Assembly: GCA_030426765.1 (NCBI GenBank)
Contig: JAUHXV010000026.1
Location: 1-44,770 of the forward strand
Direction of reading: 5' to 3'
DNA length: 44,770 bases
Origin: Bacteroidia bacterium
Lineage (GTDB): Bacteria > Bacteroidota > Bacteroidia > Chitinophagales > Saprospiraceae
The notes under the pieces: model-generated
Database searches by the model: none
What the model was told of the DNA's origin: nothing
The model's input: only the letters and a program-made list of their open reading frames with translations
Position numbers and translations under genes: made by a program
Shown: one piece after another, positions 25,695 to 32,902 of the stretch
How positions within the stretch are numbered: the stretch's first letter is position 1
How the letters are laid out: each line of letters begins with the position of its first letter

Positions 25695-26654
25695 ATGGAT
25701 CACTCCTCTGAAGCACACAGGATACAATGGGCTGCTTTTCGCGAAGGGCCACTGCAGGAAGTTTCCACACCAGATCCATTTCCAAACTACTTTGTTAAGC
25801 GACTCGATCTTCTTGAATCCTGGGTCAACGGAAACAAATACTACAAACTCAAGTATGTGCTCAGGTATGTCCTTCGGCAAGGCAGGAAAACGATTATCAG
25901 CAAAGGAGGGATGTTCAGTAATCACCTCGCCGCGCTGTCACAGGCATGTCGTGAGTTTAATCTAAACCTGATCGCTATCGTACGGTCGTATCAACCGGAT
26001 GAGGAAAATCCCTCGATCACAATGCTCAAAGAAAATGGCCACAGGGTTTTCTATGTGACGCCTGGTGAATACAAAGTATTTGGAGCATCGGAAGCAGAAG
26101 CCATAGATTCGGAAGCAGTATTTGTACCGGAAGGCGGGGCATCTGCATGGGGTGTGAAAGGCGCTGCGGATCTTACGGGCGAATTGATAGCATCTATACC
26201 TTCACATATTGTACTTGCGGGTGGCACGTTGAGTACTGCTGCGGGTGTTATATCCTCAATGCCATCCGGGATGAGACTGGTTGTTGTACCTGCCTGGAAA
26301 GGGTGTACAGAGAAGCGTTTTCGGGAAACATTATCTCAGTTTCAGATTCCCGATAAGGATAATTGGGAGATTTGGCCAACATATCACTTTGGTGGTTTCG
26401 CTCGATACACTAAAGCCCTCGTGGATTTTGTTGCTGATTATTACCGACGCACAGGTATCCCTCTTGACCCTGTGTATACCGGCAAATTGTTATTTGCTGT
26501 TGAAGACAAACTCAGAGCCGGTTATTTTTCTGAAATCGATAAGGCAGTCGTGATCCATTCCGGTGGACATCAGGGAATGCGTGGGTTCAGCTACCGGTAT
26601 CCGGACGACTGGGGTAAGGTGGCTACACAAATGAAACAGGAAGGGTTGATGTAG
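25695..26654 (+). CDS. PLP-dependent D-cysteine desulfhydrase / ACC deaminase family enzyme
   Basis: A fold-type II PLP enzyme of 319 residues. The PLP lysine is Lys48 in VNGNKYYKL, matching the family GGNKxRKL pattern, and the substrate-binding motif SNH is at residues 76-78 (GGMFSNHLA). VLAGGTLSTAAGV is the phosphate-binding glycine loop. Members cleave D-cysteine to pyruvate, H2S and ammonia, or open 1-aminocyclopropane-1-carboxylate; the sequence alone does not tell which. It lies 11 nt after the T9SS cargo gene and ends the co-directional block. purN converges on it, 13 nt away. Confidence 0.82.
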   Translation: MDHSSEAHRIQWAAFREGPLQEVSTPDPFPNYFVKRLDLLESWVNGNKYYKLKYVLRYVLRQGRKTIISKGGMFSNHLAALSQACREFNLNLIAIVRSYQPDEENPSITMLKENGHRVFYVTPGEYKVFGASEAEAIDSEAVFVPEGGASAWGVKGAADLTGELIASIPSHIVLAGGTLSTAAGVISSMPSGMRLVVVPAWKGCTEKRFRETLSQFQIPDKDNWEIWPTYHFGGFARYTKALVDFVADYYRRTGIPLDPVYTGKLLFAVEDKLRAGYFSEIDKAVVIHSGGHQGMRGFSYRYPDDWGKVATQMKQEGLM

Positions 26655-26667
26655 AAAGGGCGACTTC

Positions 26668-27261
26668 TTATCCCAAAATCCACTTTTCGATTACCCGCGG
26701 GTATTCGGTATGTTCAGTCTTCAGCACTTTGGCACCGATTTCTTTGGGAGAGTCTGAAGGATCGAGTTCAACTTCTTTTTGGAATATGATTCGACCCTCA
26801 TCATAGCGCTCATTGACTTCGTGTATCGTAATGCCGCTGACAAGATCACCGACTGCTTTGACTGCTTCATGCACATGATGACCATACATTCCTTTTCCCC
26901 CAAAGCGAGGAAGCAGGGCAGGGTGAATGTTGATTATTTTTTTTGGAAAAGTCTGGATCAGCCATTCGGGAATGTGAAGCAGAAACCCTGCGAGTATGAT
27001 GTGTGTGATTCGGTTTTGTTGCAATAGTTCGAATACTGGTTCCGAATCCTCCCATTGATTTTTGGGTATATATGCACTCTGGATATCGTGCTTTGCTGCA
27101 ACATCAAAGACACCTGCATGCCGTCTGTTGGAAATGATTATCACGACGTTAATCGAGGGATGTGTCTTGAAATAAGAACAGATTTTATCCGCATTACTCC
27201 CTCCTCCGGAAGCAAGTACAGCGAGTCGGAATTTAGTTTCTGAGGGCACTGTACTTGGCAT
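26668..27261 (-). CDS. purN: Phosphoribosylglycinamide formyltransferase
   Basis: Transfers a formyl group from 10-formyl-tetrahydrofolate to GAR in purine synthesis. About 197 residues. The N-terminal LAVLASGGGSNADKI binds the substrate phosphate. The catalytic Asn-x-His is in IINIHPALLP, and the catalytic Asp is in the later ERYDEGRIIFQ. The start at 27261 (MPSTVPSETKF) is preferred: a start at 27351 adds 30 residues read out of frame from porD. It still overlaps porD by 29 nt, so it is probably the last gene of the bamD-porD operon. Confidence 0.92.
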   Translation of the reverse strand: MPSTVPSETKFRLAVLASGGGSNADKICSYFKTHPSINVVIIISNRRHAGVFDVAAKHDIQSAYIPKNQWEDSEPVFELLQQNRITHIILAGFLLHIPEWLIQTFPKKIINIHPALLPRFGGKGMYGHHVHEAVKAVGDLVSGITIHEVNERYDEGRIIFQKEVELDPSDSPKEIGAKVLKTEHTEYPRVIEKWILG

Positions 27262-28150
27262 TGTTTGCGGGATCCAGTTTGCGCATAATATCGTAGGTAG
27301 CCGTTCGCTGTGCCTTACTGCCATTGACCATGATGTCGACCACTTCTTCACTTTTTGCCGTCAAAAACATCAGGATACCGATTGTATTGGGATACGACGC
27401 GTTTGTTTTTTCGACTTGTGCCAAAGCTTCAACGAGTGTTTGAAGAGATAGTCCCGGATTGATAAACAACATATCGAGGCATTTGCGGTGATAGTTATAC
27501 CACGCTTCTCGAAAAGGAAGAAACCTTGGGCTCAGCAGATTCTCGATGATCCAGTACCGGTTGTTTCGTTTGCCAACTGATCCCCAGCCTTTATCAGAAT
27601 CTGAAATAGCGGTCGGTACCTGATTGAGGATATTCTGAGCCACCAGAAAATGTTCATATCCACCTTCTGGTGTAAAGCTTTCTGCATCCAGCCCAATGAT
27701 CAGATGTGCATAGAAACTAAACACGGCCGAGAGGTTGTCTTTAAAAAAATCCGAACCGTTGACCATCGGCTGGAATTCGAGGTATTTGAAGATCACATCG
27801 CGATCCACATGATTGACCAGGACGGTTTTGTAATCCGAGCCATACACCGGGCGTATCGCTTTAAACGCTATATCAGCACTGTAGGTGTTGTTGCCCAACT
27901 CACCTGTGATGTTGACTTGAAAATTGCATTCAATTCGTTCGTACGGACGATACTCATCATCAGTCCATCGCTCTGCATTCAGAAAGTCTCTTAAATCCTG
28001 CTCCAGCGTTTTGAATACCACCGGATCCGTTGTCTGCAACTTTGGTGTGCTGAGGCTGACCTCTGCTTTTAGTTCCTGGGCGAAGGTTGCTGAGCAAAAA
28101 GGGATGATACTGAAAGCGATAATAATACCCCGGAGAAGAAATCTATGCAT
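27233..28150 (-). CDS. porD: T9SS accessory protein PorD (DUF4835)
   Basis: A 305-residue exported protein: the signal peptide IIIAFSIIPFCSATFA is followed by a mature domain matching the DUF4835 family, now called PorD for its association with type IX secretion. Seen in the sequence: the segment LRDFLNAERWTDDEY near residue 53 and HLIIGLDAESFTPEGGY near residue 150, both typical of the family. Its role is periplasmic and poorly known. It sits directly after coaBC (8-nt overlap), the conserved Bacteroidota arrangement. In many genomes recN follows it; here purN does. Confidence 0.88.
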   Translation of the reverse strand: MHRFLLRGIIIAFSIIPFCSATFAQELKAEVSLSTPKLQTTDPVVFKTLEQDLRDFLNAERWTDDEYRPYERIECNFQVNITGELGNNTYSADIAFKAIRPVYGSDYKTVLVNHVDRDVIFKYLEFQPMVNGSDFFKDNLSAVFSFYAHLIIGLDAESFTPEGGYEHFLVAQNILNQVPTAISDSDKGWGSVGKRNNRYWIIENLLSPRFLPFREAWYNYHRKCLDMLFINPGLSLQTLVEALAQVEKTNASYPNTIGILMFLTAKSEEVVDIMVNGSKAQRTATYDIMRKLDPANNAKYSALRN

Positions 28151-29351
28151 TGTCTTTTAATAGTTTGTGAATCGCTTCGGCTATGTCGAAAGCGACTTGC
28201 TTCTTTGTTTTTAACTCAAACTCCTGCGCTTTATTGTTCGGAAACAAAAACGAAACCTTGTTGGTGTCATGTCCGAATCCGGCCCCGGCCTCTTTGGGAT
28301 TGTTCAGGACAATCATGTCGAGCTGCTTTCGGTTCATCTTATCTTTTGCATTCTCATGCAATTTGGTCGTTTCCAGGGCAAATCCTACCAGGATCTGGTT
28401 GGGTTTCTTTTGCTGCCCAAGTGTTTCAGCAATGTCAGGTGTGCGCACCAGTTGAAGGTTCATCGGGCCGTCCCCTTTTTTGATTTTTTCTCCTGAGATA
28501 CTGGCGGGTTTATAATCGGCAACGGCAGCTGCCAGAATTGTGACTTGTGCTTCAGCGAAGGCGTCCTGACATTTTTCCAGCATTTCATCCGCACTCGTTA
28601 CATGCTGCACATGGATGCGATCATTTTCCGGAAGTACGCTTTCCGGACCTAACACCAGGGTGACATCACCGCCCCGTTTTGCGATCTCATCCGCGATGGC
28701 GACGCCCATTTTACCGGTGGAGTGATTGCCGATATAGCGTACCGGATCGAGGGCTTCATAGGTAGGGCCTGCATTGATCAACACGCGAACGCCCAGGAAA
28801 TCCTGTTGGATACGAAAAAAGTCAGCCAGATAGTCTCTGATCTCTTCCGGTTCGGCAAGTCGCCCCGGACCGATCAGTCCGCTCGCCAATTCACCTTCTC
28901 CGACATCGAGAATAAAATTGCCATACGACTGAAGCTTGCTGATATTACTTTTCGTGGCGGGATGATGCCACATATCGAGATCCATCGCCGGAGCAAAGAA
29001 AACAGGGCATCTCGCAGAGAGGTATGTCGCAGTCAGCATGTCCGAGGCAAGGCCGAGCGCACAACGCGCCAGTGTATGGGCGGTAGCAGGCGCAATGATC
29101 ATCGCATCTGCCCACAATCCCCATTCGACATGGTTGGTCCAGCCTTCGTCATTGTGTACATCCGTAGCCACTGGCTGACGGCTCAGTGTGGAAAAGGTGA
29201 GGGGTGAAACAAAGTCTCGGGCAGACGGTGTCATGATCACCCTGACTTCGCAGCCGGCTTTCATCAGTAAGCGCAGCAGCACGGCAGACTTATAGGCGGC
29301 GATACTTCCTGATACACCGAGAAGAATTCGTTTGCCCTGTAGTGAAGTCAT
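28143..29351 (-). CDS. coaBC: Bifunctional phosphopantothenoylcysteine decarboxylase / phosphopantothenate-cysteine ligase
   Basis: Two steps of coenzyme A synthesis in one chain of about 402 residues. The N-terminal CoaC flavoprotein starts LLGVSGSIAAYKS, has the active-site His in NHVEWGLWAD and the substrate motif PAMDLDMW (Asp in place of the usual Asn). The C-terminal CoaB ligase begins near residue 190 with LINAGPTYEALDPVRYIGNHSTGKMG and has AAAVADYKP. The start at 29351 is chosen because the in-frame start at 29441 would run well into rpoZ. It follows rpoZ (26 nt) and overlaps porD. Confidence 0.96.
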   Translation of the reverse strand: MTSLQGKRILLGVSGSIAAYKSAVLLRLLMKAGCEVRVIMTPSARDFVSPLTFSTLSRQPVATDVHNDEGWTNHVEWGLWADAMIIAPATAHTLARCALGLASDMLTATYLSARCPVFFAPAMDLDMWHHPATKSNISKLQSYGNFILDVGEGELASGLIGPGRLAEPEEIRDYLADFFRIQQDFLGVRVLINAGPTYEALDPVRYIGNHSTGKMGVAIADEIAKRGGDVTLVLGPESVLPENDRIHVQHVTSADEMLEKCQDAFAEAQVTILAAAVADYKPASISGEKIKKGDGPMNLQLVRTPDIAETLGQQKKPNQILVGFALETTKLHENAKDKMNRKQLDMIVLNNPKEAGAGFGHDTNKVSFLFPNNKAQEFELKTKKQVAFDIAEAIHKLLKDNA

Positions 29352-29377
29352 CACCCTGTTTTGGAGAATTGGAAATC

Positions 29378-29746
29378 TTATACTTCCGGTTCTTCCTCCG
29401 ACAATTCGTCCTGCGTAGTAGCCGGATCCGGATATTTCCACTCGAGTCCTCCGTTCAGGAATTCCTCTGTGGCGAGAATCGTTGGATTGGCGATCTTTTC
29501 ATACGAGCGAGAGATTTCGATCTGCTCTTTGTTTTCATGTACCTCTTCAATCGTTTCGGTGACCACTACAAATTCTTCCAGTTTGTCGTGAAGTTCTTTC
29601 TTGACTTCAGCCGAAAGTTGTCGCGCACGTTTGGCGATGACAGAAATGGACTCGTAGATATTGGAGGAGTGTTCCGCCATATCTTTAATGTCACGCGCCC
29701 GTACATTTGGATCGATGGTATTGGCCAGATTTTTTATTGAACTCAT
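29378..29746 (-). CDS. rpoZ: DNA-directed RNA polymerase subunit omega (Bacteroidota type)
   Basis: A 122-residue small subunit that stabilises the beta-prime subunit. The Bacteroidota form is recognisable by NIYESISVIAKRARQLSAEV, the counterpart of the helix that packs on beta-prime, by the neighbouring ELHDKLEEF, and by an acidic C-terminal tail (TTQDELSEEEPEV). It starts within the last bases of bamD (4-nt overlap) and precedes coaBC, the order bamD-rpoZ-coaBC typical of the phylum. Confidence 0.9.
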   Translation of the reverse strand: MSSIKNLANTIDPNVRARDIKDMAEHSSNIYESISVIAKRARQLSAEVKKELHDKLEEFVVVTETIEEVHENKEQIEISRSYEKIANPTILATEEFLNGGLEWKYPDPATTQDELSEEEPEV

Positions 29747-30540
29747 TGGATCAGGTTTTTAAATTCTTCTTCTATTAGTTGATTAATCTCACGTGCTTGC
29801 TTAGCGTGTTTTCCACCGGGGTTGCGCGTGATGTATTCTTTATAACGCAGGCTGGCTTCTTTAAGCCTGATTTCGCGTTTTTCGTAGACACTATTGATGG
29901 CATAGTCATACGCTGATTTCAAGATCAGAAATCGCGCATGTTCAGCGTGCTTTGATTCCGGAAATTCGGTCAGCAAGTTTGTAAAAGCGGTTACCGCCGC
30001 ACTGTATTGTTTTAAATTAAAATAGAGTATACCCTGCTGGTACGCTTTCAGTTCCAGCTTTTCACGCAACTCATCGATCAGCTCATTGCATTCAGAAACT
30101 CTGTCGCTGTCCGGATACTTGTTGGCAAAATCCTGAAATCCATTGATCGCATCGACAGATGGCGTCTGATCCAGGCGATAAGAAGGAGATTGTTTGTACG
30201 ACGAGTAGGCAATCATAAAATCCGATTCTTCCGTGTACGGGCTGTAGGTAAATGTGGCAGAGAAGTTAGTAAAATAGGTGGCCGCAAGAGCATAGTTACC
30301 CAACTTGTAGTGCGTATAGGCATATTTGAAGAACAACTCTTCTCCTTCGCGGGTTCCTCTGTATTGGTTTAAGATCAACTCCATCAGTGTTTGTGCCTTC
30401 AGGTAATCCCCTTTTTCGTAGTATTTGATTGATTCTTCCAGTATCTTCTGTGGATTGTTGCTCAGTCTGATTTGCTCGAAGTTACTTTTGCACGAACATA
30501 ACAGGCTGAATAACAGTATTGTATAAAGGTAAAAACGCAT
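29743..30540 (-). CDS. bamD: Outer-membrane assembly lipoprotein BamD
   Basis: TPR lipoprotein of the BAM complex that inserts outer-membrane beta-barrels. The lipoprotein signal is LFSLLCSCK with the lipidated Cys at about residue 17. About five TPR-like helical pairs fill the 265-residue chain (for example KILEESIKYYEKGDYLKAQTLM-like repeats, FLILKSAYDYAINSV and RYKEYITRNPGGKHAKQA). It is the first gene of the operon bamD-rpoZ-coaBC-porD-purN and has the best promoter in the window, at 30563-30591. Confidence 0.92.
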   Translation of the reverse strand: MRFYLYTILLFSLLCSCKSNFEQIRLSNNPQKILEESIKYYEKGDYLKAQTLMELILNQYRGTREGEELFFKYAYTHYKLGNYALAATYFTNFSATFTYSPYTEESDFMIAYSSYKQSPSYRLDQTPSVDAINGFQDFANKYPDSDRVSECNELIDELREKLELKAYQQGILYFNLKQYSAAVTAFTNLLTEFPESKHAEHARFLILKSAYDYAINSVYEKREIRLKEASLRYKEYITRNPGGKHAKQAREINQLIEEEFKNLIQ

Positions 30541-30562
30541 TTAAGCTTTTTAAAATAGTTGG

Positions 30563-30591
30563 CAAAGATAGGGATTATTGCATTAACCAAA
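30563..30591 (-). promoter_or_regulatory. Promoter of the bamD operon
   Basis: On the minus strand, TTTG at 30591-30588, a 17-nt spacer and TATCTTTG at 30570-30563 match both elements of the Bacteroidota primary sigma consensus. The -7 box ends 22 nt before the bamD ATG. Confidence 0.75.
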
Positions 30592-30629
30592 AGAAATCTT
30601 TCTCCTTGTCAATCAATACTTTAACTCAG

Positions 30630-32141
30630 TTATGAAGTTGGAGAAAGGAAGTCAGCCAGCCGGTCTGCAATTTTCCTGTCATTGCTTAATCTGGGTACCT
30701 TGTTTTGCCCTCCAAGTTTCCCAATGGAGTGCATGTACGCCTTAAACGTTCCGGGGGACAGATATCGTACAATCAGCGGTTGTAGAACAGCCCCTTCAAT
30801 CAGATCCTGATAGTATAGGTTTTGCGCGACCATAGCCTGATCCAGATCGCGGGAGAAAGCTTCCGGGTCTGCAGGTTGCTTTTCAAATTCAATCCACCAT
30901 TCGTGAAACGGCTTTTGGCCCATCGGCGGATTCACCTGCGGGGCGACAGTAAACTCATTGATCAGGCAATCATGTTTTTCAGTAGCCATTCGCAACGCTT
31001 CTTCTACCTCCCGCCCGATGACATGCTCACCAAAAGCAGAAATGAAATGTTTGATCCGGCCGGTGACTTTGACACGATAGGGATCTTTATTGACAAACCG
31101 GATCGTATCGCCAATTGAATACGCCCACAATCCAGCATTTGTACTCATGATGAGGGCATAATCTGTATCTAAATCCACTTCCGTCAGCCCTAGGCGAGTA
31201 GGATTTTCATGATGCATTTCACTCATCGGAACAAACTCATAAAAGATACCGGAATTGCACTGCAGGAGCAAGCCGTCTTTTGCATCGGCCTGATCCTGAT
31301 AGGCGATAAAGCCTTCTGAAGCGGGATATGTTTCAAGGCTGTTGACTTTTCCTCCGGTCAGCCGCTCCAATTGCTGGCGGTAGGGTTCGAAATTGACACC
31401 GCCGTAGACAAACAATTGAAAATTAGGAAACAACTGTTGAATGTTTTCCTTTCCCGACAATTCCAGCAGGCGTTCGTAGTACATCTGCACCCATGGGGGT
31501 ATGCCACTGATAATCCGCATATCCTCATGCAGCGTCTCATGGGCGATGCGATCAACTTTCGTCTCCCAATCTTCGATACAGTTGGTTTGAAAAGAAGGCA
31601 TCTGATTGCTGCGAAGCCAGGAAGGAAACCAATGATTGACGATGCCGGATAGACGGCCCACCTTTATGCCATTGATCTCTTCCAGCACCGGCGATCCTGA
31701 CAGGAAAACAAGCTTACCGTTGAACAGTGTTTTCAGATTGAGCAGGGCAGTCATATTAAAAAGCGAATCCCGTGCATTATCGATATGATTGTGAATGCTC
31801 TCTCGTGTGATCGGGATGTACTTAACGCCACTGGTAGTCCCTGACGTTTTAGCCAGATACAGTGGCTTGCCGGGCCAGAGGATATCGGGTTGTCCTTCTA
31901 CAGCTTTATCGATATAGGGCCGAAGGGCTTCGTAATCTCGTATCGGAACGCGTTGGATAAAATCCTGATGCGATTTTATGTTTTGAAAATCATGATCGCG
32001 ACCAAATGCGGTGGAGCTGCCTTTTTTAATCAACGCCTGAAACGTTTTAATCTGATTTTGTGGAGCAGCATGCGCTTCACGCAGGATACGTTTTCGTGTT
32101 TTCCTGGCAAAAGCATGAATAATGGTACTTTTTAAATGCAT
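30630..32141 (-). CDS. GH3 auxin-responsive-promoter family acyl-adenylating enzyme
   Basis: A 503-residue member of the GH3 family, related to plant enzymes that adenylate a carboxylic acid and join it to an amino acid. Adenylation motifs are visible: the ATP-loop TSGTTSG at residues 99-105, the ETYPASEGF motif near residue 271 and SIGDTIRFVN in the C-terminal lid. The substrate in Bacteroidota is unknown. It starts 6 nt after lolA ends, on the same strand, so it is probably co-transcribed with the lipoprotein carrier. This suggests, but does not show, a role in modifying an envelope acyl compound. Confidence 0.88.
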   Translation of the reverse strand: MHLKSTIIHAFARKTRKRILREAHAAPQNQIKTFQALIKKGSSTAFGRDHDFQNIKSHQDFIQRVPIRDYEALRPYIDKAVEGQPDILWPGKPLYLAKTSGTTSGVKYIPITRESIHNHIDNARDSLFNMTALLNLKTLFNGKLVFLSGSPVLEEINGIKVGRLSGIVNHWFPSWLRSNQMPSFQTNCIEDWETKVDRIAHETLHEDMRIISGIPPWVQMYYERLLELSGKENIQQLFPNFQLFVYGGVNFEPYRQQLERLTGGKVNSLETYPASEGFIAYQDQADAKDGLLLQCNSGIFYEFVPMSEMHHENPTRLGLTEVDLDTDYALIMSTNAGLWAYSIGDTIRFVNKDPYRVKVTGRIKHFISAFGEHVIGREVEEALRMATEKHDCLINEFTVAPQVNPPMGQKPFHEWWIEFEKQPADPEAFSRDLDQAMVAQNLYYQDLIEGAVLQPLIVRYLSPGTFKAYMHSIGKLGGQNKVPRLSNDRKIADRLADFLSPTS

Positions 32142-32147
32142 TCCTGA

Positions 32148-32828
32148 TTAATCCAGTCTGAGATCTTCGACATAGACGCCGGGATAGTTTTCTTTTTGAA
32201 AAGAAAAAAGCTTTTGCGTATCAAGTTGCTCCGGATAGATAACGCGGGAAATACTCATTTCCTGGCGCGATCCATCCGATGATAAGGCATGGATATATTT
32301 CAAGTTGCCCTGCTCGACGCCAATGGTAAATTTAGAATAATAATCAAAGCGACCTTCTAGCGGTTTTCCCTCAATGATCGTTATGCCATCCTGTCGATCC
32401 CCAATCAGTGACAACACAAGTTCGTCAGAGGTATGCAACAATAAAAAATCCTGCGGACTAATCCAGTCCTGCCCGTTCGACTCATTGTAAATATTGATCT
32501 CGTTAGGTCCTTTCAGGTACACCCAGCGTGTCGTACCATCAGAGAAAATGGCATACTCTTTCAGATCGAGGTGATAGGCTTTACCGGACTGGTACAGGGT
32601 GCCATCCGTGACCATTTTTTCTTGTCCCGGGTACGATATTTTCAAAACGAATCTGACCTGGGATGGTTTGTCGCTAAACTTTTTTGCTGCGGCGGTAAGC
32701 AGCTCAATGGCTTCCTTATCGGAATCATCAGCCGAGAGGTATTGAGCGTGAGTGTATCCCGGCAGCATCATGACCATCAGAGTCAGGAGAAATGAGATTG
32801 CAATTTTCATAAAATTTTTGCTGTTCAT
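32148..32828 (-). CDS. lolA: LolA-like outer-membrane lipoprotein carrier
   Basis: Periplasmic chaperone that carries lipoproteins from the inner to the outer membrane. A signal peptide (MKIAISFLLTLMVMMLPGYTHA) precedes a half-barrel of antiparallel strands, seen as alternating sequence such as FVLKISYPGQEKMVTDGTL and KAYHLDLKEYAIFSDG. The 226-residue length is slightly above the usual 200. A start at the internal Met (32810) would give a neater signal peptide; both are possible. It lies between ftsK (74 nt) and the GH3 gene (6 nt), a common Bacteroidota neighbourhood. Confidence 0.85.
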   Translation of the reverse strand: MNSKNFMKIAISFLLTLMVMMLPGYTHAQYLSADDSDKEAIELLTAAAKKFSDKPSQVRFVLKISYPGQEKMVTDGTLYQSGKAYHLDLKEYAIFSDGTTRWVYLKGPNEINIYNESNGQDWISPQDFLLLHTSDELVLSLIGDRQDGITIIEGKPLEGRFDYYSKFTIGVEQGNLKYIHALSSDGSRQEMSISRVIYPEQLDTQKLFSFQKENYPGVYVEDLRLD

Positions 32829-32842
32829 CTGTAGAGAGAACG

Positions 32843-32869
32843 CAAAATTAAATGAAATGTATCAGCTGC
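32843..32869 (-). promoter_or_regulatory. Promoter of lolA-GH3
   Basis: On the minus strand, TAATTTTG at 32850-32843 exactly matches TAnnTTTG. A TTG ends at 32869 with an 18-nt spacer and can serve as the -33 element. The -7 box ends 14 nt before the first candidate lolA start. Confidence 0.6.
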
Positions 32870-32902
32870 AACCCCTAAAGAAAGGTTAACGCGCGCTTCC
32901 GG

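Noticed and set aside
28722..29207. A 161-residue reading frame opposite coaBC
   Set aside because: It is antisense to conserved CoaC and CoaB motifs and has no recognisable domain.
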